From Rhodoferax sp. BLA1 (GTDB lineage: Bacteria > Pseudomonadota > Gammaproteobacteria > Burkholderiales > Burkholderiaceae_C), in contig NZ_SZVI01000013.1 of NCBI RefSeq assembly GCF_013416775.1, positions 434,001 to 498,000 of the forward strand: 64,000 nucleotides of DNA. The letters are read 5' to 3'. A program made the translations under genes and the position numbers. Below the pieces are notes generated by a model. It did not search any database, had not been told where the DNA came from, and saw only the letters and a program-made list of their open reading frames with translations. Of this stretch, positions 54,861 through 64,000 are shown piece by piece (the first letter of the stretch is position 1; every line of letters begins with the position of its first letter).

Positions 54861-55244
54861 TCAGGCCCAGGCAGCCAGGTAATGGGCCAGTTCAGCGTCC
54901 TGGTTGACCACGTGGCGGTGTGCCCAGTCGGTGGTCACACCCACAATGGCTTTTTTGTTCATGTGGCCCTTGCCCACGTCCATGCTGCGGTCACGCAGGC
55001 GGGCCAGCAGATTCTGGTGGTCCTGGGCATGGGCCTGTGCGCCAGGGAAGTTGACCTGGGCCATCAGCGCCTCTTCGAGTTCAAACTGGGTTTGCATGTG
55101 TTTGAACAGGCTCACGATCATCGGCCGCAGGGTCATCCAGTCGTCCGAACTGGCGATCTGGCTGAACAGCTCAAACAGTGCCTTTTGCGAGGCGTCAATA
55201 TCGGCGTTACCGATCTTGTATTTCTCTTGCCATTCCATGTTCAT
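54861..55244 (-). CDS. Hemerythrin-like protein with degenerate metal site
   Basis: 127 aa four-helix bundle of bacteriohemerythrin type. Present ligands: Glu57/58, His72, His76, His111 and Asp116. Two normally invariant ligands are replaced: the IDxxH His by Gln20 and the HF His by Gln53. A normal diiron O2 site is therefore unlikely. A GGAG ribosome-binding site precedes the ATG at 55244. Confidence 0.85.
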   Translation of the reverse strand: MNMEWQEKYKIGNADIDASQKALFELFSQIASSDDWMTLRPMIVSLFKHMQTQFELEEALMAQVNFPGAQAHAQDHQNLLARLRDRSMDVGKGHMNKKAIVGVTTDWAHRHVVNQDAELAHYLAAWA

Positions 55245-55276
55245 ACCTGCTGCTCCAACTGTAAAGAAGTCCACCG

Positions 55277-55993
55277 TCACACACCGGCAGGCGCCAGCTC
55301 AGCCTCGGCCAGGCGACCCTGCACCAGGGTCAGTTGGCGGCTGCAGCGTGCGGCCAAAGCCACATCATGGGTGACCACCACAAAGGCCGTGCCCTGGGTG
55401 CGCGCCAGCTCCAGCATCAGGTCAAACACGCCATGCGCGGTGTTGCGGTCCAGGTTGCCGGTGGGCTCGTCAGCCAGCACACAGGCGGGCTGGGTCACCA
55501 GGGCGCGGGCGATGGCCACCCGTTGACGCTCCCCTCCTGACAACTCGCTGGGCCGGTGCGCCAGCCGGTCGCTCAAGCCCACATCGGCCAGCATTTTCGC
55601 GGCAATCTGCGCAGCCTGCGCCCGGTCTGAGCGCCGAATCCACAAAGGCATGGCGACATTGTCCTGGGCACTGAACTCGGCCAGCAGGTGGTGGAATTGG
55701 TAAACAAAGCCCAGATGCTGGTTGCGCAAACGGCCTTGCTGCGCCGCATTTTGCTGCGCCAGGTCTTGCCCGAGCAGGGCCACCGAGCCGCTGGTGGGCG
55801 CATCCAAGCCGCCCAGCAGGTGCAACAAGGTGCTTTTGCCCGAGCCCGAGGCGCCCACAATCGCCAGCGTCTCACCGGCCGACACGTCCAGATCGACGCC
55901 CTGCAACACCGTCACATCGAGCCGACCTTCGGTAAACCGTTTGGTCAGGCCACGCGCGCTCAAGACAAGCTTTGACTGGTTGATATCACTCAT
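55277..55993 (-). CDS. lolD: Lipoprotein-releasing ABC transporter ATPase LolD
   Basis: 238 aa. Walker A GASGSGKS, signature [15 protein letters not shown], Walker [12 protein letters not shown]. It powers extraction of outer-membrane lipoproteins for LolA. Its start overlaps the end of the LolC/E gene by eight bases, so the two are coupled. Confidence 0.95.
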   Translation of the reverse strand: MSDINQSKLVLSARGLTKRFTEGRLDVTVLQGVDLDVSAGETLAIVGASGSGKSTLLHLLGGLDAPTSGSVALLGQDLAQQNAAQQGRLRNQHLGFVYQFHHLLAEFSAQDNVAMPLWIRRSDRAQAAQIAAKMLADVGLSDRLAHRPSELSGGERQRVAIARALVTQPACVLADEPTGNLDRNTAHGVFDLMLELARTQGTAFVVVTHDVALAARCSRQLTLVQGRLAEAELAPAGV

Positions 55994-57242
55994 AACGCAG
56001 AGCCTCGGCGGGGTTCACGCGGCTGGCGCGCCAGCTTGGGTAAAGCGTGGCGGCAAAGGCCAGCACCAAAGAGATCAAGGCAATCGGCAGGATGTCAGCC
56101 TGCTGCGGCTCACTCGGCATGCGGCTGATCAAATACACGTCGCGCGGCAAAAAGGTGGTGTGTAACAGCTGCTCAATCGCGGGCACGATCACATCGATGT
56201 TGAACGCCACCGCCAGGCCCAGCGCCAGGCCACCCAGGGTGCCAATCACCCCCACCATCGCGCCCTGCACCACAAAAATGCCCATGATGCTGGCCGGGCT
56301 GGCGCCCAGCGTGCGCAGGATGGCGATATCGGCGCGTTTGTCAGTGACCGTCATCACCAGGGTGCTGACCAGGTTGAAAGCCGCCACCGCCACGATCAGG
56401 GTCAGGATGATGAACATCATGCGTTTCTCGAGCTGCACCGCAGCGAACCAAGTGCGGTTCTGGCGCGTCCAGTCGCGGATCAGCAGGTTGTCGGTCATCG
56501 TGCCGGCCAGTTCGGCGGCCACGGTGCGGGCCTGGTGCAGGTCTTTCAGGCGCACCCGCACGCCGGTCGGGCCTTCCAGGCGAAAGACGCGCTGGGCGTC
56601 TTCGATGTGCATCAGAGCCAAGGTCGAGTCGTACTCATAGTGGCCCGAGTCAAACGTGCCCACCACCGTCATCTGTTTGAGGCGCGGCACCACACCGGCC
56701 GGTGTGACCTGGCCGCTGGGCGACACCAGCGTGACCTTGTCACCGGGCTGCACACCAAGCGAACGGGCCAGCTCCCCACCGAGCACCAGGCCAAACTCAC
56801 CCGGCACCAGACGCGCCAGGGCAGCGTCTTTCAAATCCACCGCGAGGTCGGTGACATCGGGTTCGCGGGCCGGGTCAATGCCCCGAACCAGCGTACCTTT
56901 CATGTCTTCACCCCTTGCCAGCAAAGCCTGGGTAGCTATGAAAGGTGCAGCACCGATGACTTGCGGGTTGGCCCGGACCTCGGCCAGGGTGCGTGCCACA
57001 TCGGGCAGGGCTTCACCGTTGGGCGCAAAAATTTCGATGTGCGACACCACCGCCAGCATGCGGTCACGCACTTCTTTCTGGAAGCCATTCATCACACTCA
57101 GCACAATGATCAGTGCCGCCACCCCGAGCGCAATGCCCAACATGGACACACCGGAGATGAAGGAAATGAACCCGTTTCGCCGGGTGGCGCGGCCAGCGCG
57201 GGTGTAGCGCCAACCGAGGGTAAGTTCAAAAGGAGTAGGCAT
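55986..57242 (-). CDS. lolC: Lipoprotein-releasing ABC transporter permease LolC/E
   Basis: 418 aa. N-terminal TM, a large periplasmic domain, and three C-terminal TMs of the MacB/FtsX fold. Typical segments are [39 protein letters not shown] and [18 protein letters not shown]. Start at 57242 with GGAG just upstream. LolC and LolE are not distinguished here because only one gene is present. Confidence 0.94.
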   Translation of the reverse strand: MPTPFELTLGWRYTRAGRATRRNGFISFISGVSMLGIALGVAALIIVLSVMNGFQKEVRDRMLAVVSHIEIFAPNGEALPDVARTLAEVRANPQVIGAAPFIATQALLARGEDMKGTLVRGIDPAREPDVTDLAVDLKDAALARLVPGEFGLVLGGELARSLGVQPGDKVTLVSPSGQVTPAGVVPRLKQMTVVGTFDSGHYEYDSTLALMHIEDAQRVFRLEGPTGVRVRLKDLHQARTVAAELAGTMTDNLLIRDWTRQNRTWFAAVQLEKRMMFIILTLIVAVAAFNLVSTLVMTVTDKRADIAILRTLGASPASIMGIFVVQGAMVGVIGTLGGLALGLAVAFNIDVIVPAIEQLLHTTFLPRDVYLISRMPSEPQQADILPIALISLVLAFAATLYPSWRASRVNPAEALRYE

Positions 57243-57308
57243 CAGGTCAAGGCAGTTGCGGCGGGGTGCCGCCAAGTCAGGGCGCGATTATCCGGGACAA
57301 TGCGCGCC

Positions 57309-58256
57309 ATGCACCTGATCATTCCTTTTGCCGCCAGTGCTTCGCAGGGTTTTGCGGACGCCCTGGCCAAGTTGCAGCTGCCGATGTTGCAGAAACTGCT
57401 GGCCCGCCTGAGCCCCCTGCCTGCCGATATCGGCGAGGAACGCAGCCTGTCCCCGCCCCACGAACGCGCCCTGGCAGCGGCCCTGGGCCTGCCAGTGGTT
57501 GACGGCAAGATCCCCCTGGCAGCCCTGCACGCCCAGCAGACCTGCCACAGCGCGGCACCCCACAGCGCCTGGGCGTTTATCAGCCTGTGCCATTGGCAAG
57601 TGAACACCGGCCATGTGGCGATGAGCCCGTTGCCCCCACCCGCGCTGTCGCCCGCGCAGTCGGACGCCCTGCTGGCCGCCATGCAGCCGTATTTTGAAGA
57701 AGATGGCATCCGGCTGTACGCCGACCAGCCCGGGCGCTGGCTGGCGCAGGGCGAGGTGTTTGCCGAACTGGCCACCGCCTCACCCGACCGGGTGGTGGGC
57801 CGCAATCTGGCCGACTGGATGAACAACACCCCCCAGGCCGCCACCTTGCGCCGTTTGCAAAACGAGATGCAGATGCTGCTCTACACCCACCCGGTCAACG
57901 ACGCACGCGACACCATGAACCTGCCCACGGTGAACTCATTCTGGATCCACGGCAGCGGCGCTTTGCCGGTGGGTTATCAGCCCCCTGCAGCCAGTGAGCG
58001 CCCGGTGTTGATCCCAAACCTGCGTGAGCCGGCCCTGGCGGACAACTGGTCTGACTGGCTACAAGCCTGGCAGGCGCTGGACGCGGGCGAGATCCAGGCG
58101 CTGTTGCAGGCCACGGCCACGCGCCAGCCAGTGCGCCTGACCCTGTGTGGTGAACGCAGCAGCCGCAGCTGGCACATCCAGCCGCAGCCGGTGTGGCACA
58201 AGCTCAAAAGCTTTTTGGGCCCCAAGCCCTTGTCAGAACTCATTGGTACGCTATGA
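57309..58256 (+). CDS. Phosphoglycerate-mutase-like protein preceding recJ
   Basis: 315 aa. Related to a Burkholderiales family sometimes annotated as cofactor-independent phosphoglycerate mutase (HSAWAFISLCHWQVNTGHVAM; NSFWIHGSGALP). Catalytic capacity is unproven. Its stop overlaps the recJ start (ATGA), showing coupling. The long upstream frame extension overlaps lolC and is rejected. Confidence 0.82.
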   Translation: MHLIIPFAASASQGFADALAKLQLPMLQKLLARLSPLPADIGEERSLSPPHERALAAALGLPVVDGKIPLAALHAQQTCHSAAPHSAWAFISLCHWQVNTGHVAMSPLPPPALSPAQSDALLAAMQPYFEEDGIRLYADQPGRWLAQGEVFAELATASPDRVVGRNLADWMNNTPQAATLRRLQNEMQMLLYTHPVNDARDTMNLPTVNSFWIHGSGALPVGYQPPAASERPVLIPNLREPALADNWSDWLQAWQALDAGEIQALLQATATRQPVRLTLCGERSSRSWHIQPQPVWHKLKSFLGPKPLSELIGTL

Positions 58257-59974
58257 AAATCACAGTCAGGGATGCACCACCGCGCCAGATCTGGGCGCTG
58301 GAAAAGGCGGGCATCCACCCGCTGCTGGCGCAGTTGTATGCGGCGCGTGGTGTGCTGGACCCGTCCGAGCTGGACGCCGCCTTGACCTACCTGCTGCCCC
58401 CCACCACGATGCAAGGCACAGCCGAGGCCGCGCGCCTGCTGGCCGACGCCATGGCACAGGACAAAAAACTCTGCATCGTGGCCGACTACGACTGCGACGG
58501 CGCCACCGCCTGCGCGGTTGCCATCCGTGGCCTGCGCCTGCTGGGCGCCCAACATGTGGACTACATCGTGCCCGACCGGGTGCAGGACGGCTATGGCCTG
58601 ACCCCACCGATCTCGCAGCGGGTCAAGGCCAGCGGCGCCGATGTGCTGATCACGGTGGACAACGGCATCGCCAGTTTTGACGGCGTTGCCACCGCGCGTG
58701 CGCTGGGCCTGCAGGTGCTGGTGACCGACCACCACCTGTGCGCCAGTGTGGACGGCCAGATCACCCTGCCCGATGCTGATGTGATCGTCAACCCGAACCA
58801 GCCCGGCTGCAGCTTCGAGAGCAAGTCCATCGCCGGGGTCGGTGTGATGTTTTATGTGCTGCTGGCCTTGCGCGCCGAGCTGCGCACACGCGGGCTGTTG
58901 GAAGGCACCGGCCCACGTCTGGACACCCTGCTGCCGCTGGTGGCACTGGGCACGGTGGCCGACGTGGTGAAGCTCGACGCCAACAACCGCCGCCTCGTGG
59001 CTCAAGGCTTAAAACGGGTCCGAACCCTTGCGATGCCTGCCGGTCTAGCTTCACTTTTTACAGCAGCCTCGCGCGACGCCACAGCCGCCACCACTTTTGA
59101 CTTTGGGTTTGCGCTGGGGCCACGCATCAACGCTGCAGGCCGCCTGTCGGACATGACGCTGGGCATCGAATGCCTGCTCACCGACGACGCCAACCGCGCG
59201 CTGGAACTGGCCAAGACCCTGGACAACATCAACCGCGAACGCCGCGAGATCGAGGGCAACATGCGCGAGCAGGCGCTGCTGGTGGCCGAGTCGCTGTTTG
59301 AAGAGACCGCCGAGGCACCGCCCGCCATCTGTGTGTTTGACCCCGACTTCCACGAAGGGGTGGTCGGCATCGTGGCCTCGCGCCTCAAGGACAAGTTGCA
59401 CCGCCCGGCCTTTGTGTTTGCACCCAGTGGCGCCACCGGCCATGGGCATGAACTCAAAGGCTCGGGCCGCTCGATCCCGGGCTTTCACCTGCGCGACGCG
59501 CTGGACCTGGTGGCCAAACGCCATCCCGGTGTGTTGCTGCGTTTTGGTGGCCACGCGATGGCGGCAGGCTGCACCATCGCTGAGGAGCATTTTGAAATTT
59601 TCGAGCAAGGCCTGGCCCAGGTGGCGCAGGAGTGGCTCTCTGCCGCCACCCTGATGCGCCGCATCGACACCGACGGCCCGCTCAAGCCCGAATACCGCCG
59701 GGTGGACCTGGTGGATGCACTGCACCACGAGGTCTGGGGCCAGGGCTTTGCCGCGCCGACCTTCAGTGAAGAGGTCGAGGTGGTGTCACAGCGGCTGGTG
59801 GGTGAGAAACACCTGCAGCTCAAGCTCAAACACCGTGGTGACCCGGTGGACGGCATCTGGTTTGGCCACACCGAACCGCTGCCAGCGCGCGTCAAACTGG
59901 CGTTCCGGCTCGATGCCGACAGCTGGCGCGGCGAACGCAAGGTGCGTTTTCTGGTGGAGGCGGCTGAGTTGTAG
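58253..59974 (+). CDS. recJ: Single-stranded-DNA-specific exonuclease RecJ
   Basis: 573 aa DHH/DHHA1 exonuclease of recombination and mismatch repair. The metal-binding motifs are DYDCDGATA, DNGIASFD and DHHL; LGPRINAAGR and GHAMAAGC in the second domain are typical. It starts within the stop codon of the previous gene. Confidence 0.96.
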   Translation: MKITVRDAPPRQIWALEKAGIHPLLAQLYAARGVLDPSELDAALTYLLPPTTMQGTAEAARLLADAMAQDKKLCIVADYDCDGATACAVAIRGLRLLGAQHVDYIVPDRVQDGYGLTPPISQRVKASGADVLITVDNGIASFDGVATARALGLQVLVTDHHLCASVDGQITLPDADVIVNPNQPGCSFESKSIAGVGVMFYVLLALRAELRTRGLLEGTGPRLDTLLPLVALGTVADVVKLDANNRRLVAQGLKRVRTLAMPAGLASLFTAASRDATAATTFDFGFALGPRINAAGRLSDMTLGIECLLTDDANRALELAKTLDNINRERREIEGNMREQALLVAESLFEETAEAPPAICVFDPDFHEGVVGIVASRLKDKLHRPAFVFAPSGATGHGHELKGSGRSIPGFHLRDALDLVAKRHPGVLLRFGGHAMAAGCTIAEEHFEIFEQGLAQVAQEWLSAATLMRRIDTDGPLKPEYRRVDLVDALHHEVWGQGFAAPTFSEEVEVVSQRLVGEKHLQLKLKHRGDPVDGIWFGHTEPLPARVKLAFRLDADSWRGERKVRFLVEAAEL

Positions 59975-60027
59975 GGCCAGCGCGAGCGCCAGGCCAGACG
60001 CAAACCCTGTGGCGGCCTGATCCGCCT

Positions 60028-60819
60028 CTATGGGTTTGCAGCGCTTGCTGTGTCGGCAATATGCGCCAAGAAGCCGCTTTGGCCCACCGCGACATGGTCG
60101 GCCAGAACATGGCCGTCCGGGTAATCACCGCCGTTTTGCCGCCGAAAGGGAATCGGCGCGTCGTCAAACAGGTGGACCAGTCGCTCCTGCCACGCCTGTT
60201 TGGCCGCGTCCACATCCTGAGAGGTCATGCGCGTGCTGCCATAGGTGGCAAAACTGGGCAACACATCAAAACCCGGGAAATACAGCGCACCGTGTGTGAT
60301 CGGAAACAACAGCTGCTCCAGCGGCCCGTTGATGCCCCGTGGTGCATAGTCCTGCGCCGGTCCACCCACCGCCACACACAACATGGCCCGCTTGCCTTTG
60401 AACGCGCCATCACCGTAGCGATAGGTGTTGCCAGCGCCCTTGTAGCCATACGCCAGGCCCAAAGCCCACACCCGGTCAAACCAGCCCTTCATGATCGCAG
60501 GCATGCCGTACCACCACAACGGGAACTGGAAGATGACAGCATCTGAAGCGAGCACCTTCTGCTGTTCAGCTGCAACGTCGGGGGCCTGGTGCCCGTTGGC
60601 ATAGGCATGCCCGGACTCAGCCACAAAAGACAGGTACCCCGGGTCAACACGGTAGGAGAAGTCAAGTCCGTCGAACACGGCCTTCCAAGACATGCCATAC
60701 AGGTCGGACTGCAGTACCTCATGCCCTTGCTGCTCAAGCGTGTGCACAGACAGCTCAACCAGTTGGCGGGTCAAAGAGGCCGGTTCGGGATGGGCATGGA
60801 CGATCAGAACTGTTTTCAC
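60028..60819 (-). CDS. NAD(P)H-quinone-reductase-type flavodoxin-fold protein
   Basis: 263 aa. VLIVHAHPEPASLTRQLVE, FQFPLWWYGMPAIMKGWFDRVW and the GRAMLCVAVGGP-type strand resemble the MdaB/NQO1 family that reduces quinones with two electrons. It is divergent from a LysR gene. Confidence 0.9.
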   Translation of the reverse strand: MKTVLIVHAHPEPASLTRQLVELSVHTLEQQGHEVLQSDLYGMSWKAVFDGLDFSYRVDPGYLSFVAESGHAYANGHQAPDVAAEQQKVLASDAVIFQFPLWWYGMPAIMKGWFDRVWALGLAYGYKGAGNTYRYGDGAFKGKRAMLCVAVGGPAQDYAPRGINGPLEQLLFPITHGALYFPGFDVLPSFATYGSTRMTSQDVDAAKQAWQERLVHLFDDAPIPFRRQNGGDYPDGHVLADHVAVGQSGFLAHIADTASAANP

Positions 60820-60864
60820 CAGAAATACTCCATTAGGTGTTGTTTCCGGTGAGTCTGCGCTTCC

Positions 60865-60906
60865 GGATGGTATTTTGGAAATAGAAATTTTTAACAGCTA
60901 CCATCC
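60865..60906. promoter_or_regulatory. Inverted repeat operator before the LysR gene
   Basis: GGATGGTA (60865-60872) and TACCATCC (60899-60906) are perfect 8-bp inverted repeats 26 bases apart in the divergent gap. LysR proteins commonly bind dyads here to control both genes. Confidence 0.6.
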
Positions 60907-60911
60907 AACAA

Positions 60912-61847
60912 ATGGATAGCTCACGTCTTGACCTCAACTTGTTGGTGACGCTGGAGGCTTTGCTCTCAGAGCAGAACGTCACCAAGGCAGCAGCCCGCCT
61001 GCACTTGAGCCAACCCGCCGTCAGCGCACAACTGAGCCGTTTGAGGGAGGTGTTTGACGACCCCTTGCTTGTTCCGGCGCAGCGCGGCATGAGCCCCACG
61101 GCCAAGGCCCTGGACCTGCTGGAGCCACTGCGCCAGGCGCTTGACCAGGTGCGCGCCACGGTAGCAACACACCAGGACTTCGATCCTGCCACGAGCCGCC
61201 TGAGCATCACGGTCGCCTGCACCGACTACCTGCAAATCGCGGTGGTCAAACCACTCATTCTGGCGCTGCGAACACAGGCGCCGGGGCTGCGTGTTGCGCT
61301 ACGCCATCTGGATGTCGCGCAGCTGGAGGTCCAGATGGTGCGCGGTGATGTTGACCTGGCCTTGATGACACCCCGCGCCGCACCACCAGCCCTTCGCACA
61401 CGCCATTTGTTCGACGAACACTATGTGCTGATCGGCCGCCAGGGTCATCCGGAACTCAGCGGGGCGCTCACGGTAGAAAAATTTGCTCAGCTGGACCACG
61501 TCATCGTGTCCCTGCAAGGTGGCGACTTCAGCACACCCGTCGACGAGGTATTGGCTGCCCTGGGACACCGGCGCCAGGTGGTGCTGTCAGCCGCTTCGTT
61601 TTTGTTTGTCCCGGAGATCGTGGCGCAATCTGATTTGGTAGCGCTGGTTCCGGCGCGCTTGGTGCGCGGGCAACACCAGCCGCTCACAGTGCTGGCCTGT
61701 CCTTTTCCGGTAGAAGGCTTCGCCGTGGGCATGGTCTGGCACGAGCGCAACCATGGGCACAGCGGTCACCGATGGGTCCGTGAGAGGATTCTTTCTCTGG
61801 TCAACACCTTTGTCGGTGACCCAGCCGCTGCACGAACACCACAGTAG
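60912..61847 (+). CDS. LysR family transcriptional regulator
   Basis: 311 aa. HTH in residues 1-65 (LLVTLEALLSEQNVTKAAARLHLSQPAVSAQLSRLREVF region), effector domain after. It resembles the NodD/quinone-reductase-associated LysR subgroup. Presumed regulator of the divergent flavodoxin-fold reductase. Confidence 0.93.
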   Translation: MDSSRLDLNLLVTLEALLSEQNVTKAAARLHLSQPAVSAQLSRLREVFDDPLLVPAQRGMSPTAKALDLLEPLRQALDQVRATVATHQDFDPATSRLSITVACTDYLQIAVVKPLILALRTQAPGLRVALRHLDVAQLEVQMVRGDVDLALMTPRAAPPALRTRHLFDEHYVLIGRQGHPELSGALTVEKFAQLDHVIVSLQGGDFSTPVDEVLAALGHRRQVVLSAASFLFVPEIVAQSDLVALVPARLVRGQHQPLTVLACPFPVEGFAVGMVWHERNHGHSGHRWVRERILSLVNTFVGDPAAARTPQ

Positions 61848-61900
61848 GGCTGATTTATGAATGGCCGGTCGACGGGGTGATAGCTGCCTAAAATGAGCCG

Positions 61901-62782
61901 ATGAGTCCCACCCTGAACGCTGACCTGCATTGCCATTCGGTGATCTCCGACGGTACCCTGACCCCCGAGGAACTGGCCCAGCGTGCCAAGGACAAAGGGG
62001 TTGAACTGTGGGCGTTGACCGACCACGACGAGATCGGCGGCTTGGCCCGGGCAGCGGCCGCCGCAGCTGCGCTGGGGCTGGACTACCTGACCGGTGTGGA
62101 AATCTCGGTGAGTTTTTTGAACCAGACGGTGCACATTGTGGGCCTGGGTTTTGATGCCAACAACAGCGCCTTGCGCGAGGGCCTGGCGCAAACCCGTGGT
62201 GGGCGTGCCCAGCGCGCGCGCGCCATGGCCGACGACTTGGCCCGGGTTGGCATCACTGGCACTTTTGAAGGCGCCTTGAAATTCGCCGGCAACCACGACC
62301 TGATTTCACGCACCCACTTTGCCCGTTTTCTGGTGGAAACCGGTGTCTGCAAAGACACCTACGAGGTGTTTCGCAAATACCTGACCGAAGGCAAACCCGG
62401 TTATGTGGCCCACCGTTGGGCCACGCTCAAAGAGGCGGTCTACTGGATTCGGGACGCCGGTGGCCTGGCGGTGATCGCCCACCCGGCGCGTTACAAGTTC
62501 AGTGCCAACGAAGAATTTGCCCTGTTCACCGAGTTCAAGGGCTTTGGTGGCCAAGGGGTCGAGGTGGTCACTGGCAGCCACTCTGCCGCCGACAGCGTGA
62601 CCTACACCGATGTGGCGCTGGAGTTCGCGTTGGCGGCCTCACGCGGCAGCGACTTTCACAGCCCGGCCGAGAGCCGCACCGACCTGGGTGAGCTACCTGC
62701 CCTGCCCGAACAACTCACCCCGATCTGGACGCTGTTGCAGCACCAGATTCAAAAAGCCCCGCAAGGACTCATGCCTACATGA
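61901..62782 (+). CDS. PHP-domain phosphoesterase (RNase AM / nucleoside bisphosphatase type)
   Basis: 293 aa. Metal-binding motifs: DLHCHSVISDGTLTP, LTDHDEIGG, GVEIS, IAHPARYK and RGSDFHSP. It resembles YciV/RNase AM and 3',5'-nucleoside bisphosphate phosphatases. The stop overlaps the start of the DMT gene (ATGA). Confidence 0.92.
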   Translation: MSPTLNADLHCHSVISDGTLTPEELAQRAKDKGVELWALTDHDEIGGLARAAAAAAALGLDYLTGVEISVSFLNQTVHIVGLGFDANNSALREGLAQTRGGRAQRARAMADDLARVGITGTFEGALKFAGNHDLISRTHFARFLVETGVCKDTYEVFRKYLTEGKPGYVAHRWATLKEAVYWIRDAGGLAVIAHPARYKFSANEEFALFTEFKGFGGQGVEVVTGSHSAADSVTYTDVALEFALAASRGSDFHSPAESRTDLGELPALPEQLTPIWTLLQHQIQKAPQGLMPT

Positions 62783-63663
62783 GCTTTTGGCGCAGCCGTC
62801 AGGGTGGCGGAATTTTGTTGATTGTGGTCGTCACACTGCTTTTTTCGCTGGGTGACGCCGCCGCCCGCCACATCACCCAGCTGGTGCCGGTATTGATGCT
62901 GTTGTGGTTCAGGTATGCCTTTCAAACCATCGTCACGCTGATGATGCGTTTGCCAACACAAAAAACCAGTCTGTTTGCCACCCCCAACCCGAAGTTTCAG
63001 GCGCTGCGCGGTGTGCTGCTGCTGACCACCAGTTTCTGCTCGTTTTATGGTCTGCAACATCTGCCGGTGGGTGAGTTCACCGCCATGGTCATGCTGTCAC
63101 CGATGGTGGCAACCGCGATGGCGGCGATCACACTCAAACACCATGTGGCCCATCTGCGCTGGCTGCTGATGGCCGTGGGCCTGGCCGGTGTGCTGCTGGT
63201 GGTGCGCCCGGGCGGCCAGGTGTTTGGCTGGGCCTTGCTGTTCCCTCTGTTACTGGTGACCACCTACGCCTGGTTCCAGGTGCTGACCAGCCGGCTCAGC
63301 AACGACGAAAATCCCTACACCACTCAGTTTTACACCGGGCTGGTGGGCGCCCTGGCGACCAGCCCGCTGCTGTTATGGACCTGGGACACCCAGGCTTTGC
63401 TGAACCACTGGCCCTGGTTTTTGGCGGTGAGTGTGGCCGCCACGTTTGGCCACCTGCTGCTGATCAGCGCCTTCAACCGCGCCAGCGCGGTGGTGCTGTC
63501 GCCCTACCTCTACACCCAGATCGCTTTTGCCACCTTGGCGGGTTGGGTGTTTTTCCGCCACATGCCCGATGGACTGGCCTGGGTCGGTATTGTGGTGATT
63601 GCGATCAGTGGTGTCGGCAATGCGCTGGTCTCGATCCGCGAGTCGGCCCAACAGCGACAATAG
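62779..63663 (+). CDS. DMT-superfamily (EamA) transporter
   Basis: 294 aa with about ten membrane segments in two EamA repeats. It starts within the PHP gene stop. The substrate is unknown. Confidence 0.9.
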   Translation: MSFWRSRQGGGILLIVVVTLLFSLGDAAARHITQLVPVLMLLWFRYAFQTIVTLMMRLPTQKTSLFATPNPKFQALRGVLLLTTSFCSFYGLQHLPVGEFTAMVMLSPMVATAMAAITLKHHVAHLRWLLMAVGLAGVLLVVRPGGQVFGWALLFPLLLVTTYAWFQVLTSRLSNDENPYTTQFYTGLVGALATSPLLLWTWDTQALLNHWPWFLAVSVAATFGHLLLISAFNRASAVVLSPYLYTQIAFATLAGWVFFRHMPDGLAWVGIVVIAISGVGNALVSIRESAQQRQ

Positions 63664-63667
63664 GGCC

Positions 63668-64000
63668 ATGCCACAGCTTTTTGAACTCCATCCCGACAAC
63701 CCGCAACCCCGTTTGCTCAAACAAGCCACGACCCTGCTGGACAAAGGCGAGGTGCTGGCGGTGCCAACCGACTCCAGCTACGCCCTGGTCTGCCATCTGG
63801 ACGACAAGGCCGCTGCCGACAAGCTACGCCGCATCCGGGGGGTGGACGACAAACACCACCTGACCCTGCTGTGTCGTGACCTGTCCGAATTGTCCACCTA
63901 CGCCCAGGTGGACAACACCCAATACCGCCTGTTGAAGGCCGCCACACCGGGCGCCTACACCTTCATCCTGCAGGCCACCAAAGAGGTGCCCCGGCGCCTG
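63668..64000 (+). CDS. Sua5/YciO/YrdC-type protein (3' truncated)
   Basis: 111 codons to the end of the window: FELHPDNPQPRLLKQATTLL, VLAVPTDSSYALVCHL, LRRIRGVDDKHHLTLLCRDLSEL. This matches the YciO branch of the L-threonylcarbamoyladenylate-synthase fold. Whether it makes t6A cannot be told from the fragment. ATG at 63668, five bases after the transporter stop. Confidence 0.9.
   Translation, partial: MPQLFELHPDNPQPRLLKQATTLLDKGEVLAVPTDSSYALVCHLDDKAAADKLRRIRGVDDKHHLTLLCRDLSELSTYAQVDNTQYRLLKAATPGAYTFILQATKEVPRRL

Noticed and set aside
59005..59065. Reverse-orientation repeat-like sequence in recJ
   Set aside because: Only loosely similar on the minus strand, and the RecJ protein shows no extra residues there. 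If real, it would be the sole reverse copy.

Overview
The window is GC-rich, densely coded DNA from a betaproteobacterium of the order Burkholderiales. It is most likely Comamonadaceae, near Rhodoferax or Polaromonas. That placement is an inference from protein similarity as I recognise it, from gene order (phosphoglycerate-mutase-like gene then recJ; PHP phosphatase near a Sua5/YciO gene) and from a short interspersed repeat I associate with this family. No rRNA, tRNA, CRISPR array, insertion sequence or complete prophage was seen.

Layout. 1-4280 is the glycine-cleavage operon gcvT(partial)-gcvH-gcvP. It ends in a bidirectional terminator shared with a ProQ/FinO-domain RNA chaperone. 5178-10688 is a four-gene run: a fused ATP-grasp/alpha-E protein, a transglutaminase, the proteasome-like peptidase Anbu and an alpha/beta hydrolase. 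10697-16031 is mostly housekeeping (uppP, Lon-N protein, P-loop protein, DUF2157 membrane protein, glnS). 16035-21121 is an accessory island rich in nuclease domains: AAA-TOPRIM (OLD-like), PLD, GIY-YIG/DUF4357, NERD and a DUF4160/DUF2442 pair. Parts of it are visibly lower in GC. 21180-27175 holds an old yellow enzyme, udk, a TerB-like protein, an HTH-nucleotidyltransferase protein and a divergent SDR/LysR pair.

27207-30780 is a five-gene DGPF/SRPBCC/VOC cluster ending in an ECF42-type sigma factor. 30883-37424 has a cold-shock/Excalibur membrane protein, rhodanese/GNAT, a MocR regulator, an atypical Fic protein behind a strong palindrome, and a DeoR regulator divergent from nudK. 37538-41895 is a minus-strand chemotaxis unit, cheW plus two chemoreceptors, headed by a class-I cyclic-di-GMP riboswitch. 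42107-47586 is a set of small metabolic and hypothetical genes ending in a cation/proton antiporter. 47631-51127 is a MoxR-DUF58-TgpA operon. 52854-57242 is a minus-strand run of exonuclease, CoA-binding protein, TatD, a degenerate hemerythrin, LolD and LolC/E. 57309-59974 carries the PGM-like gene and recJ. The right end has a quinone-reductase/LysR pair, a PHP phosphatase, a DMT transporter and a truncated Sua5/YciO gene.

The feature that ties the window together is a repeat of about 54 bp. It has a TAGCT core, a CCCTT/AAGGG hairpin and a GGGCTAGAGGCCAATTT tail. I count thirteen intergenic copies, all in the same orientation on the + strand whatever the direction of the flanking genes. A few degenerate copies appear to be embedded in coding sequence.
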